A stretch of DNA of 64,000 bases from Mangifera indica (taxonomy: Eukaryota; Streptophyta; Magnoliopsida; Sapindales; Anacardiaceae). Positions within the stretch are counted from its first letter, which is position 1, and each line of letters begins with the position of its first letter. Position numbers and translations under genes: made by a program. Positions 33,345 through 45,290 of this stretch are shown here, piece by piece. The stretch lies in contig NC_058144.1 in assembly GCF_011075055.1 (NCBI RefSeq), positions 16,049,807 through 16,113,806 on the forward strand. Reading direction: 5' to 3'. The notes under the pieces were generated by a model. That model was not told the DNA's origin. It was given only the letters and a program-made list of their open reading frames with translations, and searched no databases.

Positions 33345-34174
33345 TGATAGAGACATCATCAAAGCATCGATTAGGGCACTAAGTCACTAGGTTAATCCAC
33401 TTCAAATACTAGTAGGACCAATTACAAAGAGTTGAGCCAAAAAGTTACAACAAGTCGTAAATGGATTCATGGATGAGCTTTGGTCCAAGTCAAGCATTAT
33501 AGAGGTTGATTAGGTCAAGGAAGTCACTGAGGGACTAGTTAATTTAATCTAGTGCTTAGTTCAGCCATAGAGGATAAAACCCCAATCCAAGAGAAACATG
33601 TCATATTCGACCGTCAAGGAAGCATTCAAGGGTTAAGACTTGTTTTAACCCTTGGTTAGGCTTAGGATTATGTTATTATTATTTTTTTGTAATGGGTTAA
33701 GACTTGTTATATTAAAGCCCAAACTCTTATTTAAGATATGTGTTATGTAATGGGCTACTTTAATTAGTTATTTTTAAAGCCCGAACGTCATGTTGGTTTT
33801 TAACTTAGCGTATTGGGCATTTAATTAGTTAATGGGCTCAAGTAAATTAAACAGTCCATTGGGTTACAGTCAAGTTAGTTATTTACGGTTTATAAACACC
33901 ATTAATACAAAAAAGAAAAACAATTTTTTTGGGAGGAATGAACAATAACCATGAACAGTAACCTTGAGTTTCAACCTTGTTTCAAGATTTCAACTTTTTG
34001 ATTCAAAACTATCAAGAACTTTTAAGGTTCATTCCTTATGGCATTCTAATCACTTATCTATATTAAGGTTCGTACGAATTTCATTTGTGTCGAGTCATGG
34101 TGGAACATGTTTCATTCTTAGACAAAGATCGATTCTTAATCGAGTTTTGCATGTCATTATTGAAGTTCGCATCA
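33345..34174 (+). repeat. 3' LTR of C2 (family C)
   Basis: 830 bp, from TGATAGAGACATCATC to GTTCGCATCA. The tail frame reads GPITKSxAKKLQQ near 33417, with a stop in place of Arg. Confidence 0.9.
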
Positions 34175-35419
34175 TGTGCCATGTGCTATTTTTCTAGTCA
34201 TGCATCATTCTAGAATTATGGTGAATTTTGGAAAAATGGTTGGACACTTTACCTACATGTCCAGTAAAGTTAAAAATATCAGTTCTATCATATTTTGCTA
34301 AATTGGGACTGAATTAAATTTTTCTTGAGTGTTAGGTTGAATTATAATTTTGTAAAACTTTACAGACTAAAATTAATTTCACACTTAGGATAATAATAAT
34401 TAAAATTTGATTTTTAATTGATATGTATATGTATGGATGTATATATGCATGGTGCCCAACATACAACCAATATAACTTGTGAATTGTTTTTTTATTTTAA
34501 TTTCATTTTTTGGTTGTAATTCTCAAATAAGGTTTGCACGTCTTACCTCTTTCCCCTTTCTTATTTTAGATTAGGTTGTTTTATTTTCTTGAATTATGTA
34601 ACTAAGAAACAAAGTTATGTAATATTTGAAGACTGGATATGAAAAGGACAAAACCAAGACCCGAAGATGAAAATTTACCTAGGTTGACTAGTTAAACTCC
34701 TCTTTGCTCGAGAGGTTTGACATAAGTTATGACTTTGTACTCACACATTTTATTTTTACATTGTAGAATGTATGTGTAGATTTTCTTTTGCAAACCTCAC
34801 TTAATATTGGTTAAAATTTGATGAGAGTAATTGATAAAACCCTCAATTTAAATATTAAGTCTTAGATTTAATTGGTGTCTTTAAATATAACGCCCTAATT
34901 AAGCCTTTATTCGTTGAAACTTGTTCTCCAAAATGAAGGGTATACTTCTACTTGGTGGAAAATTATGAGTTGACTATATTGGATTTGACTTAACTAATGT
35001 ACTTTGTTTGTTTGTCAAAGTAAGGGTGAAGTATGTCAGAGACATGAGTAGGAAATGCATTTGTCGATGCAAAAAGATATGTAGTATCCACCCTACTGAT
35101 ACTAAAAATCACATTTGAGGTCGCATAATTTATTAGGTTGACACCTAGCTTGAGATCATGGGCTTTTGGTGATTAATTCAAACTTATTCGTTAGAGCGAA
35201 GGAGAGAGTTAATGCAATGGAATATCAATCCACTTTGAAGTTTACCAAAACTTTTCAAGTACAATTATGAGGTTTATTGGCTTAAGGGAAATAGTGGGAG
35301 TATTTTAATTAATTAAATCTATAATTAAAATGAATATTAATAATTAAATAAAATTACTAATTCTTTTATTTATAAATTATAGATCACAAAATCACTATGT
35401 TAACCCTAACGTATCGATT
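34175..35419 (+). other. D1 leader, part 2
   Basis: Non-coding sequence that aligns, inverted, with 45300-46480 of E1 (for example around TGGTGCCCAACATACAACC and AGTAGGAAATGCATTTGTCG). With part 1 it makes a leader of roughly 1.8 kb between primer site and gag. AT-rich, no domain found. Confidence 0.65.
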
Positions 35420-36240
35420 CATTCTTGAAAAAAGAAAATAGATTTATTGGAAGTAGCTTCATTGATTAGTATAGAAATCTTTGGATTATTTTATGGTAGG
35501 AAAAAAGGTTGTATATCCTTGAGGGGTCTTTATCCTTTGAGCCTGATCTCGATACCACCCATAAGTAAAAGGATACTTTCAATAAGTATCTTGATGACTT
35601 TGTAGAAGTTTAGTACCTCATGTTGACTTCCATGTCACTTGAGCTTCAAAAATAACATGAGGAAATGGATGTGCAATTCATACTTGCACACCTTCAAGGA
35701 ATGATATGAGGTGTCTAGTGCCATGTTTGATTGCAAACTTTCTGAGGAAGGATAAGTTGGCCCTTATGTAGTCAAGATGATTGGTTACATTAAGTGGATT
35801 ATGAGTTTAGGCTTTATCATGGATAATGACAATGCCATTGACCTGGTGTTAAAATCCTTTCCTGAATCATGGGCTAATTTCATCATAAATTTTAATCTAA
35901 ACAAAAAAGAAAAAATCCTTTAGGAGTTGCTATATATGCTCAGGACTACTATACAAGAAGTATGAAAGGTAACTTCAACTAACGTGATTATGGTTAAAGC
36001 CCAGATACCTAAGTCAAGGCCAAGGGCAAATGCAAGGCTAAGCCTAAGCCTAAGCCCAAAGTAAAAAAGTAACCTAATATTGCTACTTAGCCTACATGTG
36101 GTGTGAGGAAGGGAAAACTTGTTTGCTTCTATTGTGGCAAGGTAGGCTACTAGAGAAAACATTACAAGGTCTTTTTGGAGAATAAGAAGAAGAAGGCAGT
36201 TAAAGCGTCTACATTAGGTATGTTTATCATTAAGATAAAC
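35420..36240 (+). pseudogene. D1 gag
   Basis: Fragments of a copia gag are readable: KDTFNKYLDDFVEV, YLMLTSMSLELQK and HEEMDVQFILAHLQGM (about 35560-35700), matching the better preserved E1 frame at 44979-45200. A lysine-rich section (about 36010-36070) precedes a zinc knuckle at about 36118-36165 reading CFYCGKVGYxRKHY, in which the His and last Cys positions are altered. The start codon cannot be placed with confidence. Confidence 0.75.
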
Positions 36241-36636
36241 TATTCTTCTTATTCATCCTGGGTTGTAAACATAGGATGTGGTTCTCATAGTTGTTATGAT
36301 ATGCAAAGAATGTAATAGAGTTGATTGCTCACAGAAAAAGAGGTTGGCCTACTTGTTAGAAATGAAGCGGGTGTTGTTGCATTAGCTATAGAAATTTATT
36401 ATCTTAGGTTGCTTACTGAACTAGTTTTAGAATTAAAAAATTGTTATTATCTTTCATCTGCTTCTAGAAACTTAATTTATGTGTTTATTTTGGACAAATA
36501 AGGTTATTTATTTTTAATTACTAGTGGTGTTATAACTATCAATACTCTCTATGGAATAGCCAAATTGTATAATGATTTATATATTCTAAAACTGGATAAT
36601 AAAATTCTCAATGTATAAAATAATAAACAATTAAAA
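36241..36636 (+). pseudogene. D1 protease and pre-integrase segment
   Basis: SSWVVNIGCGSHSCYDMQRM at about 36253-36312 aligns with the copia protease active site; Asn-Ile-Gly replaces the expected Asp-Thr/Ser-Gly. RLLTELVLELKNCYYLSSAS and LYILKLDNKILNV follow before the integrase. Minor frameshifts and stops occur. Confidence 0.74.
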
Positions 36637-37610
36637 TTGAATGATTTAATTACCACATATTTGTGGCATTACAAGTTGAGCCACATAAGACCAAAACGTA
36701 CATCAAGACTTTTTGAACAAAGAGTCTTACCAACATTTGACTTCTATTCATATGATAAATGTGAATTGTGCTTATTAGGTAAGATAGCCAAAGCAACATT
36801 CACTAGACACAATGAAAGGGCAATTGAACTATTAAGGATCATGTACAGCGATATGTGTAGGCCCATAACAGTACATAGCAGATATAGGGAAGCCTATTTT
36901 GTGACATTTATTGATGAATTTAGTAGATATGGTTATGCGTTTTTTATGAAACACAAGTCTAAATATTTTAATAAATTTAAAGTATTTAAGAATGAAGTAG
37001 AAAAGAAACTTAGGAAACACATTAAAGTTCTTTGAAGTGATCAAGGAAGTGAATACATAAGTACTAAATTCAGAGAATACCTGAAGGAAAATGGGGTAGT
37101 GTTTTAACTCACTCCTCTTGGTACATCACAACATAATGGTATATCTGAATGAAGGAATTGGACCTTAATAGAAATAGTTAGGTCTATGATGAGTTTTACC
37201 AATATACCCATTACTTTCTGGGGTCATGCCCTAGAAACTACTATTTATACTCTAAATTATGTCACATCTAAATCTGTGGATAAAACTCTATAAGAGTTAT
37301 GGTCTGGCAAAAACCCAATCTAGATTACTTAAGGATTTGGGGCTATGAAGCTTATATCAAGAAACTGACTTCAAACAGGCTAAGTGTTGAGTCTGAAAAG
37401 TATATCTTTATATGGTACCTGAAAGTTACTAAGAGATTTTGCTTCTACCACCTAGAGGAGCAAAACATCTTTGTTGCTTGTATCGGCGTATTCTTTGAGA
37501 AAAAATTTATTTTCAATAAAACCAATCAGAGAAATGTAGAACTCGATGAAATTCTTGTACCACAAGGTACCATAAATGTTAGATAAAATGATGTGTCATC
37601 ACAGATGGTT
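36637..37610 (+). pseudogene. D1 integrase
   Basis: The 132-codon open frame (36637-37035) has LWHYKLSHIRPKRTSRLFEQ and CELCLLGKIAKATFTRH, the HHCC zinc region, then MYSDMCRPITVHSR with the first catalytic Asp and FIDEFSRYGYAFFMKHKSK. Immediately after a TGA stop, SDQGSEYIS holds the second Asp, and NGISExRNW holds the Glu. The open frame at 37299-37586 gives WQKPNLDYLRIWGYEAYIKK and YLKVTKRFCFYHLEEQNIFV, the C-terminal module. This is one of the longest preserved copia regions in the window. Confidence 0.84.
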
Positions 37611-38545
37611 GAACTTGATATGGAAGTTCCTCCATTTCAAATGGAACAAACCTTAGTATACACAAGAGCTATGTAGGTCTACACAAATACATCATGAGCT
37701 ATAGAGGTTTGGTTTTATCTTGACTCAACATAGTGATGTATTAGTCATCCACAACAACGAACCTAAAACCTATGACGAGGCTATTTCGAGTCTAGATTCT
37801 CATAAATGGTTGGATGTTGTAAAATTTGAAATAAACTCTATATATTAGAACTAAGTATAGAGTCTGGTGGATGTACTTGAAGGGGTAAAACCTGTAAGGT
37901 GAAAATGGGTTTTTAAAAAGAAAACTGACATGGAAGGTAACGTGTATGCCTATAAAGCATGATTGGTTACCAAAGGTTTCATTCAGAAGTGTGACATTTA
38001 CTATGATGAAACCTTTTTACCAGTCACTATGTTTAAGTCTATTAGGATTTTGTTTGTTATAGCTGCATACTATGACTATGAAATCTTCTAAATGGATGTC
38101 AAGACTGTCTTCTTGAATGGTAACCTTGTAGAGGACGTCTATAGGCACAACTTGATGGTTTCATTTTTGTTAGTTAGACAAATAAAGTATGCAAGCAGCA
38201 AAAGTCTATTTGTCGATTAAAGTAGGCTTTAAGAAGCTAAAATATTTATTTTGATGAAGTTGTTTAAGAGTTCAAATTCATTAAAAATGAAGATGAACCA
38301 TGTGTATATAAAAACGTTAGTAGGAGTATGATTGCATTTCTGGTATTATATGCCAATGACATTTTAATTATTGGAAATGACATACCAAACTTGTAATCAA
38401 TAAAGGATTGGTTATCTAAGTGTTTTTCTATGAAAGATTTTGGAGAAGTAGCCTATATTCTTAGGATTAAAATTTATCGAGTAGAAAGCGTAAACTATTG
38501 GGCCTAAATCAAAGCATATACATAGATAAGGTATTAACTTGATTC
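37611..38545 (+). pseudogene. D1 reverse transcriptase
   Basis: Pieces in the normal order are EPKTYDEAISSLDSHKWLD, KWVFKKKTDMEGNVYAYKA, KGFIQKCDIYYDETFLPV, MDVKTVFLNGNLVEDVY and LYANDILIIGND (about 38349). The catalytic YVDD is changed to YAND. SKCFSMKDFGEVAYILRIKI follows. Stops and short frameshifts are frequent. Confidence 0.82.
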
Positions 38546-39337
38546 TATATGGAAGAATCCAAGAGAGATTTTCTACCTATGTCCTATGATATATATCTTT
38601 CAAAAGATATATGTCCAAGTACACAATCTAAGAGAGATAAGATAAGTAGGATCCCATATGACTCAACTATAAGATCAATCATATACCTCATGCTATGTAT
38701 GAAGGTTAATGTCTCTAACGTCTTGAGCATTTATAGTAAATATCAATATGGTTCAGATGAAAAACACTACATGATTATTTTGAAAACATCTTGAAGTATC
38801 AAATAAGAACTAAGGATGTGTTCTTAACTTATGAAGGGGAATTTGAACTCACTGTTAGAGGTTATAGTGACATCATTATCCAAATAGGTTGAGATGTTTA
38901 TAAATCCCAATAAGGGCTTGTGTTTTATTTGAATGGTGGTGTAGTTGATCAAAAAGCTCCAAGCAATGTATAATGACTGATTTTATGATCAAGTCCGAGT
39001 GTATTTCCTTTTTAAAAGCAACAATAGAGGTTGTATAGATCAAAAAGTTCATGACTTAACTTGGATTGGTTCTAAGTATTGCCAAGTTGATTGAGCTTCA
39101 TTGCGACAATAATGTAGCAATTGTTTAAGCGAAAGAACCACGGTCTCATCAAAAGTCCAAACACATACTTAAATGACATAACCTAATTTCAGAGATTGTT
39201 CAACGAGGTAACGTATAGATAACAAGGATTGATATAGATGACAATTTGGCTAACTCATTGAAAAAGCCTCTATTGTAGTAAAAGCACAATAGACATGTCA
39301 TCGAATTCGACATTAGATATATAATCGATTGGTTATA
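38546..39337 (+). pseudogene. D1 RNase H and pol C-terminus
   Basis: The frame at 38549-38794 has MEESKRDFLPMSYDIYLSKD, RSIIYLMLCMKVNVSNVL and YSKYQYGSDEKHYM. Later pieces include FYLNGGVV and, near the end, DDNLANSLKKPLL (about 39236-39275), the usual close of a copia polyprotein just upstream of the polypurine tract. Confidence 0.78.
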
Positions 39338-39352
39338 GTGCAAGTGGAAGAT
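39338..39352 (+). other. Polypurine tract of D1
   Basis: GTGCAAGTGGAAGAT lies at the end of pol, immediately before the 3' LTR start. Confidence 0.6.
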
Positions 39353-40977
39353 TATTAAAGTAAGTACCTTAGAGCCAATCGTATTTGATATTTGTGAATG
39401 TAATTTTATATTAATCATTAATAAAAAGATTTATTGTTATTCTATTCATACATGATTAATTATATGATAGTATGAATAACATGCGCTTAGAATAATAGAA
39501 CTGTGATGGAAAGATCAAATGACTGATCATAAAAACCTTATATGAACATTAAGTGGCCATTGTAGAAAAGTTCATAATCCCGACATTACAATGAACAAGG
39601 GCACATGTAATGATGATGGGATTAATATAGTGTTAAGTGATCCTACCAAAAGTAGTGACACTTCTCATATATTAAATCTATTGTAGACAACTTGGTATAA
39701 CATATAGGTTCATGTTGTAGATGTGCTCATTGAATTGAATTGATAAGAGGATATCCATATGAATGGTAACTCTAGTATCTATGAAATAAATCTTTTGAAC
39801 ATCATAGGTGCATATAATCCTTTAACTTGAGGTCACCAAATCGTTTTGTGTAAGGATCGATATGGTTTGACGTTATATAACGTGTATTTATAATTAGGGT
39901 AACTATAAAAGTAGTAATCAACCATACCATGAGATACATGAAGGTTATAGTTGATCAATAAAAGATTCGTACTCTTAAACACAAGAGTTGATATCTCATA
40001 TGATAATACTGAAAGACATTCATGACTATATGAATCTATAGCCACAATGGAATAGGGTTGTAACCTAATCCATGTTGATCATTAATGTGTATCAGTTTAT
40101 ACCAAGGAACCATTGAGATATACATACTTTTATGTCTTAGTCTCAAGATATTGGTTGATAAAAAGATTGAATAACACGTAACTATGATGTTGTAAAAGTT
40201 TAAGAGATGTCTATTAACACCTTGTGGTCCAAGTGGTGATGATGCTTTGTTAAAAGCTAATCTTGGTCTGTGTCTAAATTCGATTTAAACCTACACACTA
40301 CCAACTTGATAGATATCTTATAGGTCGCAATTATAAAGAAGTTAAATCAAACTTAAAGGCAAAAATTATTTTTTAATACTCCTATTGTTCAAGGTCAAGA
40401 AAGAGAGATTGCAAATGAATTAAGTTTTCCTATTGCAGTTGAAAAGACTCAGTCGACCATACTTTGACCAAGTGCACAACCATGCATGTTAATATGCCAA
40501 CAATACGCTTGGTGGGATGATACTGACTGACACTATGAATAAAAAGCATGTCGGTCAACACACACATATGGTACCGACGTACAAGCTTTTGGTTATGCTC
40601 GCCAACACATATATGTGATGTTAACCATGCAAGTGTTTTGAATGAATAGCGATTATACATGTTTACATGTTAGTTGTGCATATATATGTTAAAGAGTGTT
40701 GTGCTTGGGTGAAATTTCAACCGTGCTCGGACACTTGCACATATAAATTAAAAGAACAAGTTAGCAATCAAACACACACAGATTGCAAAATAGAGAAACT
40801 TAGCCGCACACTCTCTGTTTCTCTCTTTCTCGTGAGCACAAGCCTAACTAGCCAAAAAGCCCTTGTAGTTTTTTTGCCTAGATTTCCTCTTTTGTGTCCA
40901 TGTTCCGTGCGGACTAAAATGTTGTCTTACGAGGGTTAGATAACATTCTCTCAAGCCACGTGAAGTTCTCATATAAC
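39353..40977 (+). repeat. 3' LTR of D1 (right end missing)
   Basis: Starts TATTAAAGTAAGTACC, a mutated TGTTAAAG start, and matches the 5' LTR from about 39897 on. It stops at GTGAAGTTCTCATATAACAT, where a copia integrase fragment on the other strand begins. The final 170 bp or so present in the 5' LTR are gone. The frame at 40667-40939 is inside this LTR and is not a gene. Confidence 0.8.
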
Positions 40978-41175
40978 ATTTTTTGGATGGATTTAAACAG
41001 TGCTCTATTCAAAATATGCATAGTAGAGAGTAAGACATATCCTCATAATAACATCGGTAGGTCCATAAAACCTACCATAGATTGCACCATATCTAAAAGT
41101 ATATGATTCCTTTTTGTGATGCATCATTGTGTTGTGGTGTATATGGTACAGTCAATCGGGATATGATTCAATTTT
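40978..41175 (-). pseudogene. Copia integrase fragment
   Basis: The minus strand encodes a C-terminal integrase core piece: a PYTPQHN-like TIYTTTQC segment, then HILLDMVQSMVGFMDLPM, and STMHILNRALFKSIQK. D1 and F1 have the corresponding region on the other strand (about 37130-37290 and 51240-51400). It is a displaced scrap with no flanking pol. Confidence 0.65.
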
Positions 41176-41195
41176 CCTTCAAGTAGTCTTTATTA

Positions 41196-41749
41196 GTGTA
41201 TGCCCTAGGAACCATTTATGATATTGATTTTAGGGCATTTTATCTACTATATATATATGTAATAATTTGTTAATAAAAGAAGGGGTTCTTTTCTTCAATT
41301 ATATAAACTGTTTCATTTATTTAGTTTAATATAAAGTGTATGTGAATTGTATGGATGATTCACTTAAAATATAAAACTATATTATCGAATTGTTCCTTAT
41401 GGATGTGATATAAATTAGGCAATAATATTACATAATAGGCATACTAAATACCTATGTTGAATATCATGAAATGATATTAGTGTTAGTGAAGATGAGGGTC
41501 ATATCATTAGGGTATTAGTATGAATTAACAATTAGTGAACCATTTTTCGAATGTGACCAATAACGATAAGTCATATAGTCATTAAATTGTAGTTACTGAC
41601 TTATAATGTTGTACTAGTGATGAAGTAATCCTTTAACCTGAGACATCATGGTTGGATTAGATATGATGTGTAAGGATCATATAATGTATAAATGCAGGGT
41701 TAATCATATTTCGTATGAAGGTCATATCGGTCATAAACTGTTTATATAA
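41196..41749 (+). repeat. Start of another copia LTR (D-like, partial)
   Basis: Begins TGTATGCCCTAGGAACC and proceeds in plus orientation, with a later part (AATCCTTTAACCTGAGACAT, near 41627) resembling the D1 LTR at 39819. It ends where the inverted E1 LTR starts. Confidence 0.55.
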
Positions 41750-42197
41750 GGTATAGGGTTTTAGGGTGTCGTTTACTAGCAACATAGTAGAATTAAAAAT
41801 TTTTAAAAAATCAAAGATCTTAAAACTCATCCAGGATACCAATTTTAATGCATAGATTTATGAACATGTTAAACACACATACGGTGTTTGGAAATTATAC
41901 CTGCATTATTGGTTTATCCAAGACTTCGCGTAGCTATATAAAGATCGATATCCAGCCCCCTAAGGTAATGCCTTGGTATCTACAAGAAGTACGAATAGGA
42001 GGCGATCTAGAAAGAAGGTTGTCAAGGCTTTTATTGACTAGATCTCAAAAATTAGATCGTGACGATTGAAGCTTGCGTCAACAGGATTCTAGGCATAAAG
42101 ATATGTGTTTAAGATGTATGTTTTTTCTCTTGTTGTTATTAAAAAATTTGACTCAAATTAAACACATTTATTTATAAGGTGTGCATGAATCCTAAGT
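41750..42197 (-). repeat. 3' LTR fragment of E1
   Basis: Matches 47222-47690 (for example AAAGATCTTAAAAC and TTAAACACACATA). The two plus-strand frames found in both copies (41848-42069 and 47249-47443) are similar only because the LTRs are. About 1.4 kb of LTR is missing. Confidence 0.8.
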
Positions 42198-42890
42198 TAG
42201 TTAGAAATCTTGATCCATGCAACTTTTTTTGCCACTTCTGAAAGGCAATATACTCAAAATTATTGTAAAATTAGTCATTGTACTTTCCTTAGAGCTTTTC
42301 CAACTCATTGTACCACCATTCAAACAAAACACAAACCCAGATTATGATTTAAAGTCATCTCAATAAGTTTGGAAACTAACATCACTATAACCTTTAACAA
42401 TGAGTTTAGAATACCCTCCATAAACAATGAATGCAACTTTAGTCATTCTCAGGTATTTTAAAATATTCTTGAGAACCATCCAATGTTTTTCACCTAGATT
42501 AGACTGATATCTACTACAAACGCTCAAGGCATATGAGATATCAAGTCTCGTACATAGCATGGCGTACATGATTAATCCTATAGCTGAGACATATAGGATC
42601 CCACTCATCTTATCTCTCTCAGATTGTAAAGATGAATACATCTCTTTTGAAAGATATATACTATAGGACATGGGCAAAAATCCTTACTTGAATTCCTCCA
42701 TAAAGAATCTCGTCAATACTTTATCTAAGTACGTGGTTTGACTTAGGCCCAACAATTTATGTTTTCTATCTCGGAAAATTTTAATCCCAAGAATATAAGT
42801 TGTTTCTCTTAAGTCTTTCATAGAGAAACACTTAGATAACCAAGCTTTTACCGATTGCAAGTTTAGTATATCATTTCCAATAATCAAGAT
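42198..42890 (-). pseudogene. E1 reverse transcriptase end and RNase H
   Basis: The frame at 42684-42887 has SVKAWLSKCFSMKDLRETTY, ILGIKIFRDRKHKLLGLSQT and TYLDKVLTRF. The frame at 42360-42677 has SYSIYLSKEMYSSLQSERDK, GLIMYAMLCTRLDISYALSV, CSRYQSNLGEKHWMVLKNIL and KLIVKGYSDVSF, where the last Asp belongs to RNase H. FVFCLNGGTMSWKSSKEST follows. The C-terminal third of RNase H is deleted at the LTR junction near 42198. Confidence 0.84.
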
Positions 42891-43130
42891 GTCATTGACT
42901 TACAATACTAGAAATACAATCACACTTCTACTAACCTTCTTATACACATAAGACTTGTCTTCATTTTTGATAAAACTGAACTCTAATACAAGTTTTATCA
43001 AAATCAACATTTCATCTTTTGGAAGCCTATTTAAGCGTACATACTCATATTGATTTACATAACTTTTGTGTGCTCTGAGATTGTTCCTCTTGAGGTTAAA
43101 GAACTTCCTCATGATCAATTATCTGCGATG
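42891..43130 (-). pseudogene. E1 reverse transcriptase core remnant
   Basis: The open frame at 42900-43118 ends EFSFIKNEDKSYVYKKVSRS and VIVFLVL, followed by a stop and VNDILIIG, so the YVDD box reads stop-V-N-D. Its N-terminal part is not colinear with D1: the segment equivalent to D1 37760-38200 (EAISS to NGNLVED) is absent, a deletion of several hundred bases near 43125. Confidence 0.78.
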
Positions 43131-44110
43131 ACCGTCGTCTTGTTTAACATCTATGGTATCTTATGATATAGGAACTTTATTGAGTTCCACCTTCTTCCCA
43201 CTAGTCCACTTAAGAATAAATTCTTTCTTAAAGAACACGCCAATATTATAAAAGACTTTTCACTCCTCCAAGTGATAAAGGTAGTATCCCTTAGTTTCCT
43301 TTGGGTGCCCTACATAAATACATTTTTTAACTTACGTTTAGCTTGTTCGAAGTCAATTTCTTGACATAAGCTTCACAACCCTATGTCCTCAAGTATTATA
43401 GATTAGGTTTTCCCTCAGTCCACAACCCAAATGGAATTTTAGTTACAGATTTAAATGGAACATGATTCAGCATATAGGCAATAGTCTCTAAGGTATGTCT
43501 ATAGAAAGATATGGATAGATCGGTAAAACTCGTTGTAAACTTGACCATTTCTATCAAGGTCCTATTCTTTTATTCAGATACACCATTATGTTGTGGTATA
43601 TCATGAGAAGTGAGTTGAGAGACTATCTTATGTTTTTTTAAGTATCTTCTGAATTCAATACTTAGGTATTCACCTTTACGATCACTACAAAGGATTTTAA
43701 TTTGTTTACTAAACTACTTCTCTACCTCATTATTGAATTCTTTGAATTTATCTAAGCATTCAAATTTGTGTTTCAATAAAAAGATATAGCCATATCTACT
43801 AAGGTCATTAATAAATGTGATGAAGTAGACTTCCTTATATCTAGTATGCACTGTCAGAGGCCCACACATATCGCTATAAAGGGTGCTTTAGGCATCTTAC
43901 CCAATAGGTATGATTCGCATTCATTATAAGATTGAAAGTCAAATAATTGTAAGACTCTTTGTTTAAGAAGTCTTGATATGACTTTCAATCTTATGTGGCC
44001 TAGCTTGCAATACTATAGATATGCGGTATTCAATTAGTTTGTTTTTAGACGTTTATTATTTTGCATATTGAGAATTTCATTATCTAATTTTAGAATGTAC
44101 AAACCAATTA
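43131..44110 (-). pseudogene. E1 integrase
   Basis: Going down the minus strand from 44110: YCKLGHIRLKVISRLLKQ, CESYLLGKMPKAPF, then pieces of the core (DMAISFY, SFVVIVKVNT) where stops and shifts obscure the catalytic residues. The C-terminal module is clearer: KKCIYVGHPKETKGYYLYHL, GVFFKKEFIL and KKVELNKVPIS (about 43170-43340). The zinc region and C-terminus match D1. Confidence 0.76.
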
Positions 44111-45290
44111 TGTAAATCAGTTGTTCTATAAAGAGTATTATTAAAGCTAATGGTTATAACACTATTAGCAATCAAAATTGAATATTCTTCCTCGTCTAAA
44201 AAAGACATATAAATTAAATTTCTAGAAATAAACGGAATATAATAGCATTTATTTAATTCTAAAACAAACCCAATGGGTAACTTAGGATAATAAATTCCTA
44301 TAGCTAATGTAGTAACGCGTGCTCTATTTCCAACTCATAGGTTAACCTTTCATTTGGTAAGTGATCTATTGTGCCACCGTTTCTACATATTAGAACAAAT
44401 ATAAGTACCATATTCTATGAACAAAGAGAATAGTTTATCTTAGTGACAAATATACCTGGAGTAAAGGCTTTAATTGTCTTATTCTTCTTTTTGTTTTCTA
44501 GAAAGGTTTTACAATATCTCCTCTAGTGCACAACTTTGCCACAATAAAAGTAGACAACCTGTTCCTTTTCCACACCACTTGTTAGCTGAGTAGTAGTATT
44601 TGGTTACTTCTTTGTTTTGAGCTTTGGCTTGGGTTTAACCTTGGCCTTGCATTTGCTCTTAGCTTTGGATCTAAGTACATGGGCTTCAACCACAAGCACA
44701 TTAGTTGAAGTTACCTTTCGTACCTCTTGTTCACCTACCTAAGCATATACAACAATTCCTCAAAGGTTTTCCTCCTTTTCATTTAAGTTAAAGTTCATAA
44801 TGAAATTAGCCCATGATTTAGGGAAGGATTTCAGCACTTGGTCAATGACAAGCTCATTATCCATGATGAAGCCCAAGCTCACCTACCACTCAATATAACT
44901 AATCAACTTGACTACATGAAGGCCAATTTGTTCTCTTTCAGAGAGTTTACAATCAAACAATGCACTTGACACCTCATATCATCTAGCCTTCGCATAACTG
45001 ACATATAACTCTCGAAGGTGTGCAAGTATGGATGGAGTGTCTATTTCCTCATGTTGTTTTTTAAGCTCAAGTGGCATAGAAGTTAACATAAGGCATTGAA
45101 CTTCCACGGAGTCGTCAAGATACTTATTAAAAGTATCTTTTTCCTTTTGGGAGGTATTGAGACTAGGTTCACAGGGAAATAACCTCTCAAGGATGTACAA
45201 TCTTTTTTCCTGACATAGAATAATCTGAAGATTTTTCTACTAATCAGCGAAGTTGCTTCTAATAAGCGTATTTTCTTTTTTGAGTATTGA
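44111..45290 (-). pseudogene. E1 gag and protease
   Basis: The best gag of this family in the window: the frame at 44979-45200 reads MYILERLFPCEPSLNTSQKE, KDTFNKYLDDSVEVQCLMLT and PLELKKQHEEIDTPSILAHL. Downstream come SLDNELVIDQVLKSFPKS-like sequence, a lysine-rich segment (about 44620-44690) and a zinc knuckle near 44510-44545 (HCGKVVHxRRYCK, first cysteine not in frame). The protease active-site region near 44400 has no recognisable D-S/T-G. Confidence 0.76.

Larger units (their letters stand above)
27029..34174 (+). mobile_element. Ty3/gypsy retrotransposon C2, inserted in the D1 leader
   Basis: 7146 bp with a 698-bp 5' LTR carrying a deletion, an 830-bp 3' LTR, a primer site, gag, protease, reverse transcriptase, RNase H, integrase and polypurine tract in gypsy order. 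The flanking pentamers are TGTGT (27024-27028) and TGTGC (34175-34179), four of five identical. Reverse transcriptase has lost its N-terminal part in a deletion near 31060. The D1 leader continues on the right. Confidence 0.88.
25228..40977 (+). mobile_element. Ty1/copia retrotransposon D1, split by gypsy C2
   Basis: On the plus strand: a 5'-truncated LTR (25228-26493), primer site, long leader interrupted by C2, gag, protease, integrase, reverse transcriptase, RNase H, polypurine tract and a 3'-truncated LTR (39353-40977). The gene order is Ty1/copia. The first roughly 545 bp of the 5' LTR (counterpart of 39353-39897) are missing at the point where S1 begins. Many stops make it inactive. E1 and F1 are relatives. 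Confidence 0.85.
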
